DNA of 64,000 bases, taken from Fen-455 sp050012675. GTDB lineage: Bacteria > Actinomycetota > Acidimicrobiia > Acidimicrobiales > Bog-793. A program made the translations under genes and the position numbers. The stretch is taken from positions 1 to 64,000 of the forward strand of contig JBEKGS010000011.1 of NCBI GenBank assembly GCA_050012675.1, read 5' to 3'. This document shows positions 43,327-53,054 of this stretch, piece by piece. The number at the start of each line of letters is the position of its first letter. The stretch's first letter is position 1. Below the pieces are notes generated by a model. It saw nothing but the letters and a program-made list of their open reading frames with translations. It was not told where the DNA came from and did no database searches.

Positions 43327-44895
43327 GTGGAGGACGGACAAGAGCCTCAAGGGACCGGAGAGCCGGTTGCCGAACGGGCCCGGATTGCCGGCGTGGAGGC
43401 GGGAGTTGCGGCAGGGTTGGTGCCTTCGCCCGAGGCAGTGGCGCGCCCCTCGAGCGATTCGGTCGTTGACCGCCCGGTCCCTCACGGCAGCGACGAAGCC
43501 CAACAGGTCCCCGAGTCACAGTCGGTGGCCGAGATGCTCGCCTCCTACGAGCTGCCGGACTGGACCGACCCGCCCACCTTGCAGCTTCCCCGGGTGCTGC
43601 GCGACCTCGAGCATGAAGCGGCTGTCGAACGCGGCGGCCCGCCCCCGACGCCGCCCGGAGGACCCGTGTGGCGTGAACGCCAGGAGGACTGGAACGACAG
43701 CGACGCCATCCTCGCCGACCTGGCCAAGGCCGGCCTCAGCGTCACGGCTTCGGAGGAGTCGTCCTCCGACGACCCGTTCGCGTACGACTTCCTAAGTGAT
43801 GACGGGGAGGCGACGTGGGTCGAGCGCAAGGAGGGCGCGGACAACGCCGCCGAGCCCGTAGGGCCGACGGAGTCATCACCTGTGGCCGAACCCGTGTCTG
43901 GCTCAGACGGCACGCCGGAAGCACCCGACGGTCCCGACGCCGGAGATTTCGACCCGGGCACGGCCGCGGAGCCCGACGAGGCGGTTGTGGCGCCGGTCCG
44001 GCGCCGGCGCCACGTCGCACGACGGGCCCGCCGGCGCGAAACGCGGTCGATCGCGGTCACCAAGAAGGGCAGCGAACCGGTCTCCCGCAACCCGGTGGTC
44101 GCCACCGTCACCGGTGTCGTGCTGGCCGGCGTCCTGCTGCTGTGCTTCCTCGCCGGGCCGCCCGCCGTCCTGGCGCTCGTCGCAGTGGCCGTGACGGTAG
44201 CGACTGCTGAGCTGTTCAACTCCCTGCGCCTCGCCGGCTACAGGCCGGCGACCCTCCTGGGCGTCGTGGCCGTGCCGGCGGTGATCGTCGGGGCCTACTT
44301 CAAAGGGCCGGACGCGATCCCGTTTGCCCTGGCCGTTTTCATCGTCGTGTCGATGCTCTGGTATCTCGCCGGGATCACGCGCCGTTCGCCGCTCACCAAC
44401 CTCTCGGTCACCGTCTTCGCCTTCGGCTGGACAGGAGTGCTGGCTTCTTTCGCCGGCCTGCTCATCGACCCGAGGGTCTTCCCCGACCGTCACGGGATCG
44501 CGTTCATGCTGGGGGCGATCATCGCCGCCGTCGGTTACGACGTGGGTGGTTACGTGGTCGGCAGTCGCTTCGGGAGGCACGGCCTCGCCCCCACGATCAG
44601 CCCGAACAAGACCTGGGAGGGCCTCGTGGCCGGTTGCCTGGTCGCGATCGCTGCCTCGGCGGGCATTACGAGCCAGATCCACCCCTGGCATGTCGCAACC
44701 GCGCTCGAGCTGGGCGTCATCGTCGCAGTCGTGGCCCCTTGCGGCGACCTCGTCGAGTCCATGATCAAGCGCGACCTCGGTGTGAAGGACATGGGGTCGC
44801 TGCTGCCCGGCCACGGCGGCATGCTGGACCGGATCGACGCCCTGCTCTTCGTCCTCCCGGCCGCCTACTACTTCGTTCGCCTGGCTCACGTGTGA
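43327..44895 (+). CDS. cdsA: Phosphatidate cytidylyltransferase with long cytoplasmic N-terminal extension
   Basis: CdsA makes CDP-diacylglycerol for phospholipid synthesis. The C-terminal ~270 residues hold about eight membrane helices and the signature MIKRDLGVKDMGSLLPGHGG. The first ~240 residues are acidic and disordered, then end in a basic block (RRRRHVARRARRRE) next to the membrane. That makes 522 aa, against about 270-310 for typical CdsA. GTG at 43327 has an AGGGAGGA site; GTG at 43282 is less likely. dxr overlaps its stop by one base (TGATG). Confidence 0.92.
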   Translation: MEDGQEPQGTGEPVAERARIAGVEAGVAAGLVPSPEAVARPSSDSVVDRPVPHGSDEAQQVPESQSVAEMLASYELPDWTDPPTLQLPRVLRDLEHEAAVERGGPPPTPPGGPVWRERQEDWNDSDAILADLAKAGLSVTASEESSSDDPFAYDFLSDDGEATWVERKEGADNAAEPVGPTESSPVAEPVSGSDGTPEAPDGPDAGDFDPGTAAEPDEAVVAPVRRRRHVARRARRRETRSIAVTKKGSEPVSRNPVVATVTGVVLAGVLLLCFLAGPPAVLALVAVAVTVATAELFNSLRLAGYRPATLLGVVAVPAVIVGAYFKGPDAIPFALAVFIVVSMLWYLAGITRRSPLTNLSVTVFAFGWTGVLASFAGLLIDPRVFPDRHGIAFMLGAIIAAVGYDVGGYVVGSRFGRHGLAPTISPNKTWEGLVAGCLVAIAASAGITSQIHPWHVATALELGVIVAVVAPCGDLVESMIKRDLGVKDMGSLLPGHGGMLDRIDALLFVLPAAYYFVRLAHV

Positions 44896-46112
44896 TGACA
44901 GTGACGATGGACCAGCCGACGCCGGTCCGGACCACGACTACCGGGCACGACTCGAAACGGCGCGTGGCGGTGATCGGTTCGACGGGGTCGATCGGTACCC
45001 AGACTCTCGACGTCCTGCGGTCGGCGCCGGACCGTTTCGTCGTAAGCGCCCTCGGGGCCTCGAGATCGGTCGATCTGCTTGCGGCCCAAGCCGAGGAGTT
45101 CCACCCCCGTGTCGTCGCCATCGCCGACAGCGCTTTCGAGGCGAGGCTCGCAGAGCTGCTGCCCGCCGGCATCGAGCTGCGTGCGGGTCCCGGGGCGCTC
45201 TCGTCGCTCACCGAGACCGCCGACGTGGTCGTAAACGCCGTCGTCGGCTTCGCCGGGCTGGGTGTGACCGTCGCGGCCCTGCGGGCGGGGCGTCGCCTGG
45301 CGCTCGCGAACAAGGAGTCGCTCGTGGCCGGGGCGCCGGTCGTGCAACGCGCCCGCGCCACGGTCGGGGCCGAGCTCGTGCCGGTCGACTCCGAGCACGG
45401 TGCGATACACCAGTGCCTTGCCTGCGGTCGTCGCGAGGCGGTGGCGCGCCTTGTGATCACAGCCAGCGGTGGACCGTTCCGGGGAAGGACCGGGGAGGAT
45501 CTGGCCACAGTGACGGTGGCCGACGCCCTGGCTCATCCGACCTGGCAGATGGGACCGAAGATCACCATCGACTCCTCGACTCTCATGAACAAGGGGCTCG
45601 AGGTCATCGAGGCGAGGGAGCTGTTCGGCGTCGACTACGACAGCATCGAGGTCGTGGTCCACCCCCAGTCGATAGTGCACTCGATGGTGGAGTTCTGCGA
45701 CGGGACGACGATCGCCCAGCTGTCGGTCCCCGACATGCGCCTGCCGATCGGTTACGCCCTCGGATATCCGGACCGCCTCGCCCATCCGTACGGCTCGCTC
45801 GACTTCCGCACCCGGCTCCACCTCGACTTCGAGCCGCCGGACCTGGCGACCTTCCCCTGTTTGCAGCTCGCCTACGAGGCGGGCCGGGCCGGCGGCAGCG
45901 CTCCGGCATGGCTGAATGCCGCCAACGAGGTCGCCGTGGCGGCATTCCTGGAAGACCGCATCAGCTGGAGAGCCATCGCCGCGGTGGTAGCCGAGACGCT
46001 CGCGGCCCACGAGCCCAGCGAACTCGTACAGGTGGAGGACGTCCTGGAGGCCGACGCACAAGCCCGGGCGCGGGCGACGCACGCTGTCGCCGCCCGTGAG
46101 CGCACCGCATGA
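44895..46112 (+). CDS. dxr: 1-deoxy-D-xylulose-5-phosphate reductoisomerase
   Basis: Dxr performs the first committed step of the MEP isoprenoid pathway and is the target of fosmidomycin. The NADPH loop GSTGSIGTQTLDV, the substrate and metal residues in VPVDSEHGAIHQCL, and the ITASGGPFRG and NKGLEVIEARELF motifs are present. The length is 405 aa. Clustering with rseP and ispG, another MEP gene, is the common actinobacterial order. Confidence 0.97.
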   Translation: MTVTMDQPTPVRTTTTGHDSKRRVAVIGSTGSIGTQTLDVLRSAPDRFVVSALGASRSVDLLAAQAEEFHPRVVAIADSAFEARLAELLPAGIELRAGPGALSSLTETADVVVNAVVGFAGLGVTVAALRAGRRLALANKESLVAGAPVVQRARATVGAELVPVDSEHGAIHQCLACGRREAVARLVITASGGPFRGRTGEDLATVTVADALAHPTWQMGPKITIDSSTLMNKGLEVIEARELFGVDYDSIEVVVHPQSIVHSMVEFCDGTTIAQLSVPDMRLPIGYALGYPDRLAHPYGSLDFRTRLHLDFEPPDLATFPCLQLAYEAGRAGGSAPAWLNAANEVAVAAFLEDRISWRAIAAVVAETLAAHEPSELVQVEDVLEADAQARARATHAVAARERTA

Positions 46113-46149
46113 CGAGGAAATAGGGCGGGGAAGCGGGAGACTTGTCCTG

Positions 46150-47484
46150 ATGGGCGACGCTTCAGGCGCGGGTGTGCCGGCCGCGCCCCGGCTTCAGGGG
46201 TCCGGGCTCGGGCCGTTGTTGCGGCTGGCGGTCGTCGTGGCCGCCGGCATCGCCGTCGCGCTCGCATTCGGGGCCTTGCCCGTCCTGGTCGTGGTGCTCG
46301 CCCTGGTCGCCATGATCATGCTCCACGAGCTCGGCCACTTCGCCACGGCCAAGTGGAGCGGGATGAAGGTGACCGAGTACTTCCTCGGTTTCGGGCCGAG
46401 ATTGTGGTCGATACGCCGGGGAGAGACCGAGTACGGCGTCAAGGCGATCCCGGCGGGCGGCTACGTCCGGATCGTCGGCATGACCATGCTCGAGCAGGTC
46501 GATCCGGCCGACGAGGAACGCAGCTACCGCCAGGCGTCGTTCCCGCGGCGACTCCTGGTCGCCTTCGCCGGGTCGGGCATGCACATGATCATGGCCTTCG
46601 TGCTGCTCTTCTCGCTGTACGCCTTCTCCGGGGCGCCGACTCTCACCTCGCCGACCGTCACGAGCCTCGGGCAGTTCTCGACCGGCTTGAGCCCGGCACA
46701 GCGCGCAGGGCTCAAGCCCGGTGACGAGATCCTGGCCGTCGACGGGCACAAGGTCACAAGTCTCGACTCGCTCATCACCTTTGTGAACGCCCACCCCGGC
46801 GACACGCTCAGCTTCGTCGTCGAACGCGACGGCCACGACCTGACCCTCCGGGTGACGCCGGTCGACGGCCGCCACGTCGTGGAGGTGATCGACGGTGAGC
46901 GGATTAGGGCCGCGAGCCCTTCGGGACCGGCGAAGGGTGTGATCGGGGTCGAGCTCACCAATGTGAGAAACGTGTCGGTCGGGCCGGTCACCGCCGTCGG
47001 CCACGCCGGCGCGGAGTTCGGCTCGCTTTTCGGCCAGACCTTCAGCGGCCTGGCCCAGGTCTTCTCGCTGCACGGGCTGAGCAACTTCGCCCATCAGGTC
47101 GCCGTGGCCGGCGACAACCAGTCCTCGGGGTCCTCGGCCGGCTCCGGGAGCGGTGGCGGGGGAGGGACGATCCTTTCCATCGTCGGGGCTGTCCAGATCG
47201 GTGCCCAGGCCGCCAGGCAGGACGTTGCGGAGCTGCTGGTGCTGCTGGCGGCGATCAACCTGTTCGTCGGCATCGTCAACCTGTTCCCGATGCTGCCTTT
47301 GGACGGAGGTCATGTGGCCATCGCCGTCTACGAGCGGTTGCGCTCGCGCAAGGGGCGCAGCTATCACGCGGACGTCGCCAAGCTCATGCCCGTCGCCTAC
47401 GTCTTCCTGCTCTTCGTCGTGCTCGTCGGGCTCGGGGCCCTCTACATGAACATCGTCAATCCCGCTCACCTGCCCGGGGGCTGA
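46150..47484 (+). CDS. rseP: Site-2 intramembrane metalloprotease, RseP/M50 family
   Basis: This enzyme cleaves membrane-bound anti-sigma factors or signal-peptide remnants within the bilayer. The zinc motif HELGH starts at His59, a PDZ domain lies after the second helix (GLSPAQRAGLKPGDEILAVDG), and the third ligand is in NLFPMLPLDGGH. A Gly/Ser-rich linker (GSSAGSGSGGGGG) sits before the last helices. ATG at 46150 follows GGGAGA; a GTG at 46096 would overlap dxr by 17 bp and is possible. The product is 444 aa. Confidence 0.92.
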   Translation: MGDASGAGVPAAPRLQGSGLGPLLRLAVVVAAGIAVALAFGALPVLVVVLALVAMIMLHELGHFATAKWSGMKVTEYFLGFGPRLWSIRRGETEYGVKAIPAGGYVRIVGMTMLEQVDPADEERSYRQASFPRRLLVAFAGSGMHMIMAFVLLFSLYAFSGAPTLTSPTVTSLGQFSTGLSPAQRAGLKPGDEILAVDGHKVTSLDSLITFVNAHPGDTLSFVVERDGHDLTLRVTPVDGRHVVEVIDGERIRAASPSGPAKGVIGVELTNVRNVSVGPVTAVGHAGAEFGSLFGQTFSGLAQVFSLHGLSNFAHQVAVAGDNQSSGSSAGSGSGGGGGTILSIVGAVQIGAQAARQDVAELLVLLAAINLFVGIVNLFPMLPLDGGHVAIAVYERLRSRKGRSYHADVAKLMPVAYVFLLFVVLVGLGALYMNIVNPAHLPGG

Positions 47485-47543
47485 GGCCGGAAGCGCGCGT
47501 CCCAGGTGCGCGCGAGCCACCGGGTCGTGCGGCGGTGCCCCGC

Positions 47544-47549
47544 TAAGCT
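47544..47549 (+). promoter_or_regulatory. -10 box (TAAGCT) for ispG
   Basis: TAAGCT ends eight bases before the ispG ATG, and no ribosome-binding site is visible between them. Confidence 0.4.
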
Positions 47550-47557
47550 GGCGATCG

Positions 47558-48814
47558 ATGCCCAGATCAGGCGTGGCGGCGGCCGAACGACGCAAGACCC
47601 GCCAGATAAAGGTGGGGAAGGTCGCCGTCGGCGGGGGAGCGCCCGTCTCGGTCCAGTCGATGACGGTGACCAAGACGGCGGACGCCGAGGGGACCCTCGC
47701 CCAGGTGTACGCCCTCGCCGCTGCCGGGGCCGACATCGTGCGCTGCACGTGCAACGAGCAGGAGGCGGCTGAGGGGTTGGCCGTCATCGTCCCACGCTCG
47801 CCCGTGCCGATCGTGGCCGACGTGCACTTCCATTACGAGATGGCTCTCGCGGCCCTCGAGGCCGGGGTCCACGGGCTGCGTTTGAACCCGGGCAATCTAC
47901 GAAAGCCGGAGGAGATCAAGCTCGTCGCCTCTGAAGCGCGTGACCGGGGAGTCCCCATCCGGATAGGTGTGAACGCCGGTTCGTTGCATCCCAGCCTGTA
48001 CAAGAAGTACGGCGGGGCCACGCCCGAGGCGCTGGTGGAGTCCGCCCGCATGGAGCTGGCCTATTTCGAAGAGGTCGGCTTCGAGGACGTGAAGATCTCG
48101 GTGAAGGCGTCCAACGTCCCGCTCATGATCGAGGCGTACCGCCTGGCGTCGGAGACCTTCGACCATCCGCTCCACCTCGGTGTGACAGAGGCCGGACCCC
48201 CTCCCGCCGGTCTCATAAAGGGCACGGCGGGGATCGCGACCCTCCTTGCCGAGGGTATAGGTGACACGATCCGCTACTCACTCACTGCCGACCCGGTTCA
48301 AGAGGCGCGCGCCGGGCGCCAGTTGCTCGAAGCCCTCGGGCTTCGAGAACGCAAGGGCCTTGACCTCATAGCGTGTCCGTCGTGCGGCCGCGCCGAGATC
48401 GACGTGATCGAGATCGCCCGCCAGGCCCAAGAAGCCCTGGAATCGCGATCGTTGCCCCTGCAGGTTGCCGTGATGGGCTGTGTGGTCAACGGCCCCGGGG
48501 AGGCCCGCGAGGCCGATCTCGGGATTGCGGCGGGCCGCCACAAGGGACACCTGTTCATAAAGGGCAAGATCGTGCGGGTCGTGCCTGAGGACGAGATGGT
48601 CGAAGCGCTGGTTGCCGAGGCGGAGAAGCTCGTCTCAGAAGGCATCGAGGCTCGCCTTGCCGCCGCCGACGCGAACGCCGAGCTGGAAGCCGAACAGGAC
48701 CGCAAGGCGCTTTTCGAGGCCAAGGGCAGCGACGTCAACAGCGCTGCGGAACGAATCCAGATGATCCGAAAGACGATCGCCCAGGAGCACGAACCCCGCC
48801 CGCTCGGCAACTGA
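47558..48814 (+). CDS. ispG: 4-hydroxy-3-methylbut-2-en-1-yl diphosphate synthase (flavodoxin/ferredoxin)
   Basis: IspG is a 4Fe-4S enzyme that opens MEcPP in the penultimate step of the MEP pathway. Cluster ligands are in CPSCGR and GCVVNGPGE; GLRLNPGN and IRIGVNAGSL mark the TIM barrel. The last ~60 residues are a charged helical extension (AADANAELEAEQDRKALFEAK) beyond the usual end, for 418 aa in total. The ATG is the only sensible start. Confidence 0.96.
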   Translation: MPRSGVAAAERRKTRQIKVGKVAVGGGAPVSVQSMTVTKTADAEGTLAQVYALAAAGADIVRCTCNEQEAAEGLAVIVPRSPVPIVADVHFHYEMALAALEAGVHGLRLNPGNLRKPEEIKLVASEARDRGVPIRIGVNAGSLHPSLYKKYGGATPEALVESARMELAYFEEVGFEDVKISVKASNVPLMIEAYRLASETFDHPLHLGVTEAGPPPAGLIKGTAGIATLLAEGIGDTIRYSLTADPVQEARAGRQLLEALGLRERKGLDLIACPSCGRAEIDVIEIARQAQEALESRSLPLQVAVMGCVVNGPGEAREADLGIAAGRHKGHLFIKGKIVRVVPEDEMVEALVAEAEKLVSEGIEARLAAADANAELEAEQDRKALFEAKGSDVNSAAERIQMIRKTIAQEHEPRPLGN

Positions 48815-48853
48815 GCGTGCGCCTCTGGCGCCCGAGGCGGGAGGTTTCCCACG

Positions 48854-50113
48854 ATGACGGACTTTGAGCTTCGACCAATCGGCGCACACGAGATCTATGC
48901 CTTCGCCTCCTGTCAGGCGGCCGCGTGGGGCGGCCGCTACACACCAGACAAGCTGGAGAGTCTCGCTGAGGAGCTGCAGCTCGACCGGTCGCTGGCGGTG
49001 TTCGAAGGCGGGGACCTCGTCGCAACCAGCAGTTCTTACCTGATCCCGATGACATTGCCGGGTCTCGTCCGCTGCGAGGTGGCGGCGGTCACCGACGTCG
49101 CGGTGGCCCCGACTCACCGCCGACGGGGCCTTCTCAATTCCATGATGAGGCGCCAGCTCGATGACCTCCATTCGGCCGACGAGATCCTCGCGGTCCTCTA
49201 TGCCAGCGAGGGCGGGATCTACGGCCGTTACGGCTACGGCCCGGCGACCTTCGGAGCCCGCTACGAGGTCGACAAACGCCATGCCGGGCTCATGACACCG
49301 GTCGCGACGCGGTGCGGCTCGAGCACAGGCGACGGGCCCGGCTCGGTCCGGCTCCTCGAGCTCGCCCAGGCAGCCGAGGCCTTCCCGGTCGTCCACGCCG
49401 CCTATGTGCCGACGAGAGTCGGGGAGATGGACCGTTCCCACGGGGAGTGGGCCGAGTTGCTGGGGAGCCCTAACGACGCAGGCGAAGAGACGAGGCACCG
49501 TTTCTACGCCTGTTATGTGAAGGCCGGCCGCATCGACGGCTATGCCGTCTATCGGGTGGGCCCGATAGACCCGGCGGACCGCCGGCGCCGCGCCGTGATG
49601 GTGGAGGAGCTGTGCTCGCTGAGCGACGAGAGTTACACGTCGCTGTGGCGGTATCTGCTCGGCATAGACCTGACCGAGCAGTTGCGCACGGGCAGCCGGC
49701 CGGTCGACGAACCGTTGCGGTACCTGTTCGCCGACCAAGGGCGTCTTCGTACCGTGAGCCTCACCGACCGCATCTGGGTCCGGCTGGTGGACGCAGAACG
49801 GGCGCTCGCCCGGCGCCGCTACCAGGAAGGCGAAGCCCTCGTCATCGAGGTGGAGGACCCGTTCTGCCCTTGGAATGAAGGTCGTTTCCGCCTGTCTGTC
49901 GACTCCGGAGGCACCGGGACCGTCGAGCGCGTCGCAGCCGCGCCGGACCTCGTCGTGCCGGTAGAAGCGTTGGGGGCCCTGTATCTCGGAGGGGTCCCCT
50001 TCACCGGCATGGCTGAGGTCGGCCGGATCGGCCAGTGCACCGAGGGTGCAGCGCGACGCGCCGACGAGATGTTCGGCGTCCGACGGGCGCCGTTTTGCAT
50101 GTCGCATTTCTGA
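48854..50113 (+). CDS. Eis-like GNAT N-acetyltransferase
   Basis: The Eis family has two GNAT-like domains and a C-terminal SCP2-type domain, and some members acetylate aminoglycosides or peptides. The acetyl-CoA loop VAVAPTHRRRGLLNSMM, the segment LYASEGGIYGRYGYGPAT and the overall 419 aa fit well. The protein ends in a hydrophobic-aromatic residue (FCMSHF), as Eis proteins do for their C-terminal catalytic carboxylate. The ATG has a GGGAGG site. No pathway link with neighbours is apparent. Confidence 0.88.
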   Translation: MTDFELRPIGAHEIYAFASCQAAAWGGRYTPDKLESLAEELQLDRSLAVFEGGDLVATSSSYLIPMTLPGLVRCEVAAVTDVAVAPTHRRRGLLNSMMRRQLDDLHSADEILAVLYASEGGIYGRYGYGPATFGARYEVDKRHAGLMTPVATRCGSSTGDGPGSVRLLELAQAAEAFPVVHAAYVPTRVGEMDRSHGEWAELLGSPNDAGEETRHRFYACYVKAGRIDGYAVYRVGPIDPADRRRRAVMVEELCSLSDESYTSLWRYLLGIDLTEQLRTGSRPVDEPLRYLFADQGRLRTVSLTDRIWVRLVDAERALARRRYQEGEALVIEVEDPFCPWNEGRFRLSVDSGGTGTVERVAAAPDLVVPVEALGALYLGGVPFTGMAEVGRIGQCTEGAARRADEMFGVRRAPFCMSHF

Positions 50114-50206
50114 GCCTGATACCGCGGTCGCCGCCCGCGAGCCATCGCCAAAGACCGAGCTGCACCTTCGCCCGACAAGGCGAACGGCAATGAGGGCGGG
50201 CGGTCC

Positions 50207-53038
50207 TCAGATCCTCTCGAGCCGCACCACCTGGACGTCTGGCTCGACACTGCGGACGAGCTCTTCGAGGTGCGGGTGGCATGTCATGAACAGCACCTGA
50301 TGGTGCTCCGCAGTCTCCGCGAGTGCCTCTGCCACTGCCACCGCACGCCCGGGATCGAAGTTGACCAGCACGTCATCGAGGATGAGCGGCAGTGCCTCGG
50401 AGCGCTCGGCAAAGGTCTCGGCGAGCCCGAGCCGCAAACAGAGGTACAGCTGCTCGATGGTCCCCCGGCTCAGGTCGCCGGCATCGATCTCGGCTCCCTG
50501 GGAGGAGAGGACCCTGATGGCCTGCCGGCCGCCTTCGTCCTCTAGTGACGGAAGCAGGCGCACATATCGTCCTTTGGTCACCTTTGCGAAGCGATCACCC
50601 GCGCGCGCCAGCACAGCGGGCTGATGTTCCTTCTCGTGACGCTTCAAGGTGCCTTCGAGGAGCAGCCGCGCCGATCCGAGGACGGCCCAGGACATGAGCA
50701 CTCCGTCGAGCTCCTGCTCGAGGGCTAGCCGTCTTTGTTCGAGCTCTGCGACTCGGGCCGAGCCGGCGATGACGCGCAGTTCGTTCGTGGCGTCCTGATG
50801 GGCCCTCAGCAGCTGTTCCAAACGGTCGCGGGCTTCGGAGCGGACGCCGGCCAGCCCCGCCTGCTCCTGGCGCCAGGCGAGCAGCTCTCCCGTCTCGAGC
50901 TCTGCACGCAGACGACGTGCCCGGTCACCGAGGCCGAACGAGCGCTCAAGGTCCGCGCCCTCGTCCTCGACCACCCGCACCAGAGCTGCCCTCGTCGTAC
51001 GGCGCTCGGTCCACATTTCGAGCGAGGCGCACAGCTCCTCGAGGCCAGCTTCCGGGTCGCTCTCGAGCGACTCGCCGTCACCGCCGAACTCGCCGAGCCC
51101 CGCCGCGAGCTTGCCGAGCCGGGCCCCGAATTCGAAGACCTCGACTGCCAGCTGGGCGATCCTGGCATCGACGCGATCGAGGGCAGCGAAGTCCTTCCAG
51201 GCTGTCTGGAGCGCCGTCAGGCTCTCGAGGACGCCCTCCGGTGACAGCTCTGGTGCCAGATCGTGGGCGAGCTTCCACGCTGTGAACGCCGAGAGCTCTA
51301 AGCGGAGGCTGTTCGACGCCGTGTCGAGTGACCTGTGAGCCGCCCTCCGCCGTTGGAGGGCGGCGGTCGTCCGGCGACGGTCGTCTTCTCGCGCGCGGGC
51401 GACGGCTCTGGCGTCCTCGATCGCCTCGGCGGCGGTCTCCACGTCGGAGTCGCTCGGCATCCCCGGCAGGCCGAGAGCCGCCGTGAGCTCGGCGACGCGG
51501 GTGGTCACGCGCTCGCTGGCCGTCTCCGTGCCCGTCGCGTCTGTCGGCTCGGCCTGCCGCCAGCGCCGCCGTAGCGCGACCGCGACCGTCACCAGCACGC
51601 ATCCGGCGACGGCGAGCACAGCGCACAGGAGCCGAACGGCCGCCTGGCCCGGGACGAGCGCGGCTACGAGTGCGAGGCCCACTATGGCGAAGGCCACCAG
51701 TGCGATGGAGGCGACGCTCGTAGCCCAGAAGACTCCGGCAGACGCACCCGGTCGGCCTTGCTCGGCTTGCCGTTGTGCCGACAACAGGCGCTGTTCGGCG
51801 AGATTCTTGCGCAGCTCGCCCACCAACTTCGCCTGACGCTCGGGATCGGGGCCCCCCGCGGTGCCGGTGGCCCCGGTGGTCAGGGCAGCACTGTCGTCGT
51901 CCCCTATGCCGGCGAGCTCCGGTGCGGAGTCGGCCTCTTTGACCAGAGCGGCCGCTGTTCGCCAGTTCGTCTCGAGATCCCCGAGCGCGGTCCGAAAGCG
52001 CCGGGCCTCGTCCATGAGCCGGATCCAGCCGTCAGACGTGCACACACGGTCACGGTCCCAGTCCGGGCCGAGCGAGCCCATGGCGGCCTGGATGGACTGT
52101 TCGATCCCACTACGTTGGTTCTGCAGGTCGCCGAGCCGGTTCACGCGTTCGAGATGCCCCGAATACGCCGATCTGAGGGACTGCAGCTCTGGGGCTTGCG
52201 TCTCGAGCCACAAGATGAGCGGCTCCGGCTCCTCCCAGCAGGAAAGGCGCTGTTCCGCTTCGCGCTTGCGCTCGAGGACGTCCCACAGGCGGATCAGCAG
52301 GTCGAGATCACGTGTCCGGCGATCGCAGCGGTCCACCTCCTCGCGCGCCTCGGCCACGTCGGCTTCCAGGCGCGACAGCTCGGCGCATCGCGCAGGGTAG
52401 CCGGATGCTTCCCGGTTCGCTTCGGTGAGATCGCGGCGAACGCCTTCCAGCTGAGCCAGCAGATGATTGGCCAGCGCCTCGCCTTGTCGTGGGCGAGCCA
52501 GCTCGAGGCGCTGCTTTTGCAGGTTGCCCATCGCCCGTGCCGCGGACCGGCGCTGGCCCACGATGCTCGCCGAGAAGAGGAGTTCTCTGACATCGTCTCT
52601 GTTCACGGCTTCCGCGTTCGCGAGATCGGTCAGGTCGACGGCGAACACCGCGCGGAACAGGGCCTCGTCGGCGCCGCCGAGGGCCATGTGTAGGTCCTCT
52701 TCAGAGGCAGGCGCCCCACTACTGCGTCGGATGCTCAAGAGCTTGTGCGGGCTGGAGTAGCGCTCGATCCGCCACCCGGGGTCCATGTCCGGTCCCTTGC
52801 CAGCGCCGCCTGCCAAAGTGAGCTGCCCACCGTGGCGTCCGCCCCGGACAGGCGCGCGAAAGCGGGGATTGTCTCGCCGGGCGGGGAATCCGAACAGCAT
52901 CGCCGTGAGGAAGTCGAGCAGTGTTGACTTGCCGGCTTCGTTCGGCCCGCTGATGACGACCAGGCCGGGGGAGAGCTCGTCGACGCCGAGGTCGGACAGA
53001 GCGCCGAAGCCGTCGATGTGGAAGCTCGATATGCGCAC
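50207..53038 (-). CDS. yhaN: YhaN-like AAA ATPase with coiled coils and central membrane hairpin
   Basis: An N-terminal ABC/SMC-type half-site has Walker A GPNEAGKST (31-39). The C-terminal half-site has signature LSRGTIEQLYLCLRLG and Walker B PLILDDVLVNFD, and long coiled coils lie between. Two hydrophobic helices near residues 434-456 and 460-482 interrupt the coiled-coil region, so the protein should sit on the membrane. At 943 aa it belongs with Bacillus YhaN, which works with the YhaO nuclease; the gene 16 bp upstream encodes such a nuclease. The GTG start gives MRISSFHIDGFGALSDL. Confidence 0.85.
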   Translation of the reverse strand: MRISSFHIDGFGALSDLGVDELSPGLVVISGPNEAGKSTLLDFLTAMLFGFPARRDNPRFRAPVRGGRHGGQLTLAGGAGKGPDMDPGWRIERYSSPHKLLSIRRSSGAPASEEDLHMALGGADEALFRAVFAVDLTDLANAEAVNRDDVRELLFSASIVGQRRSAARAMGNLQKQRLELARPRQGEALANHLLAQLEGVRRDLTEANREASGYPARCAELSRLEADVAEAREEVDRCDRRTRDLDLLIRLWDVLERKREAEQRLSCWEEPEPLILWLETQAPELQSLRSAYSGHLERVNRLGDLQNQRSGIEQSIQAAMGSLGPDWDRDRVCTSDGWIRLMDEARRFRTALGDLETNWRTAAALVKEADSAPELAGIGDDDSAALTTGATGTAGGPDPERQAKLVGELRKNLAEQRLLSAQRQAEQGRPGASAGVFWATSVASIALVAFAIVGLALVAALVPGQAAVRLLCAVLAVAGCVLVTVAVALRRRWRQAEPTDATGTETASERVTTRVAELTAALGLPGMPSDSDVETAAEAIEDARAVARAREDDRRRTTAALQRRRAAHRSLDTASNSLRLELSAFTAWKLAHDLAPELSPEGVLESLTALQTAWKDFAALDRVDARIAQLAVEVFEFGARLGKLAAGLGEFGGDGESLESDPEAGLEELCASLEMWTERRTTRAALVRVVEDEGADLERSFGLGDRARRLRAELETGELLAWRQEQAGLAGVRSEARDRLEQLLRAHQDATNELRVIAGSARVAELEQRRLALEQELDGVLMSWAVLGSARLLLEGTLKRHEKEHQPAVLARAGDRFAKVTKGRYVRLLPSLEDEGGRQAIRVLSSQGAEIDAGDLSRGTIEQLYLCLRLGLAETFAERSEALPLILDDVLVNFDPGRAVAVAEALAETAEHHQVLFMTCHPHLEELVRSVEPDVQVVRLERI

Positions 53039-53054
53039 GGGACTCCAGCCGGTC

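Noticed and set aside
46162..47787. Long minus-strand open frame opposite rseP and the start of ispG
   Set aside because: It is antisense to well-identified genes and its translation is low in hydrophobic core patterns with no family signature.
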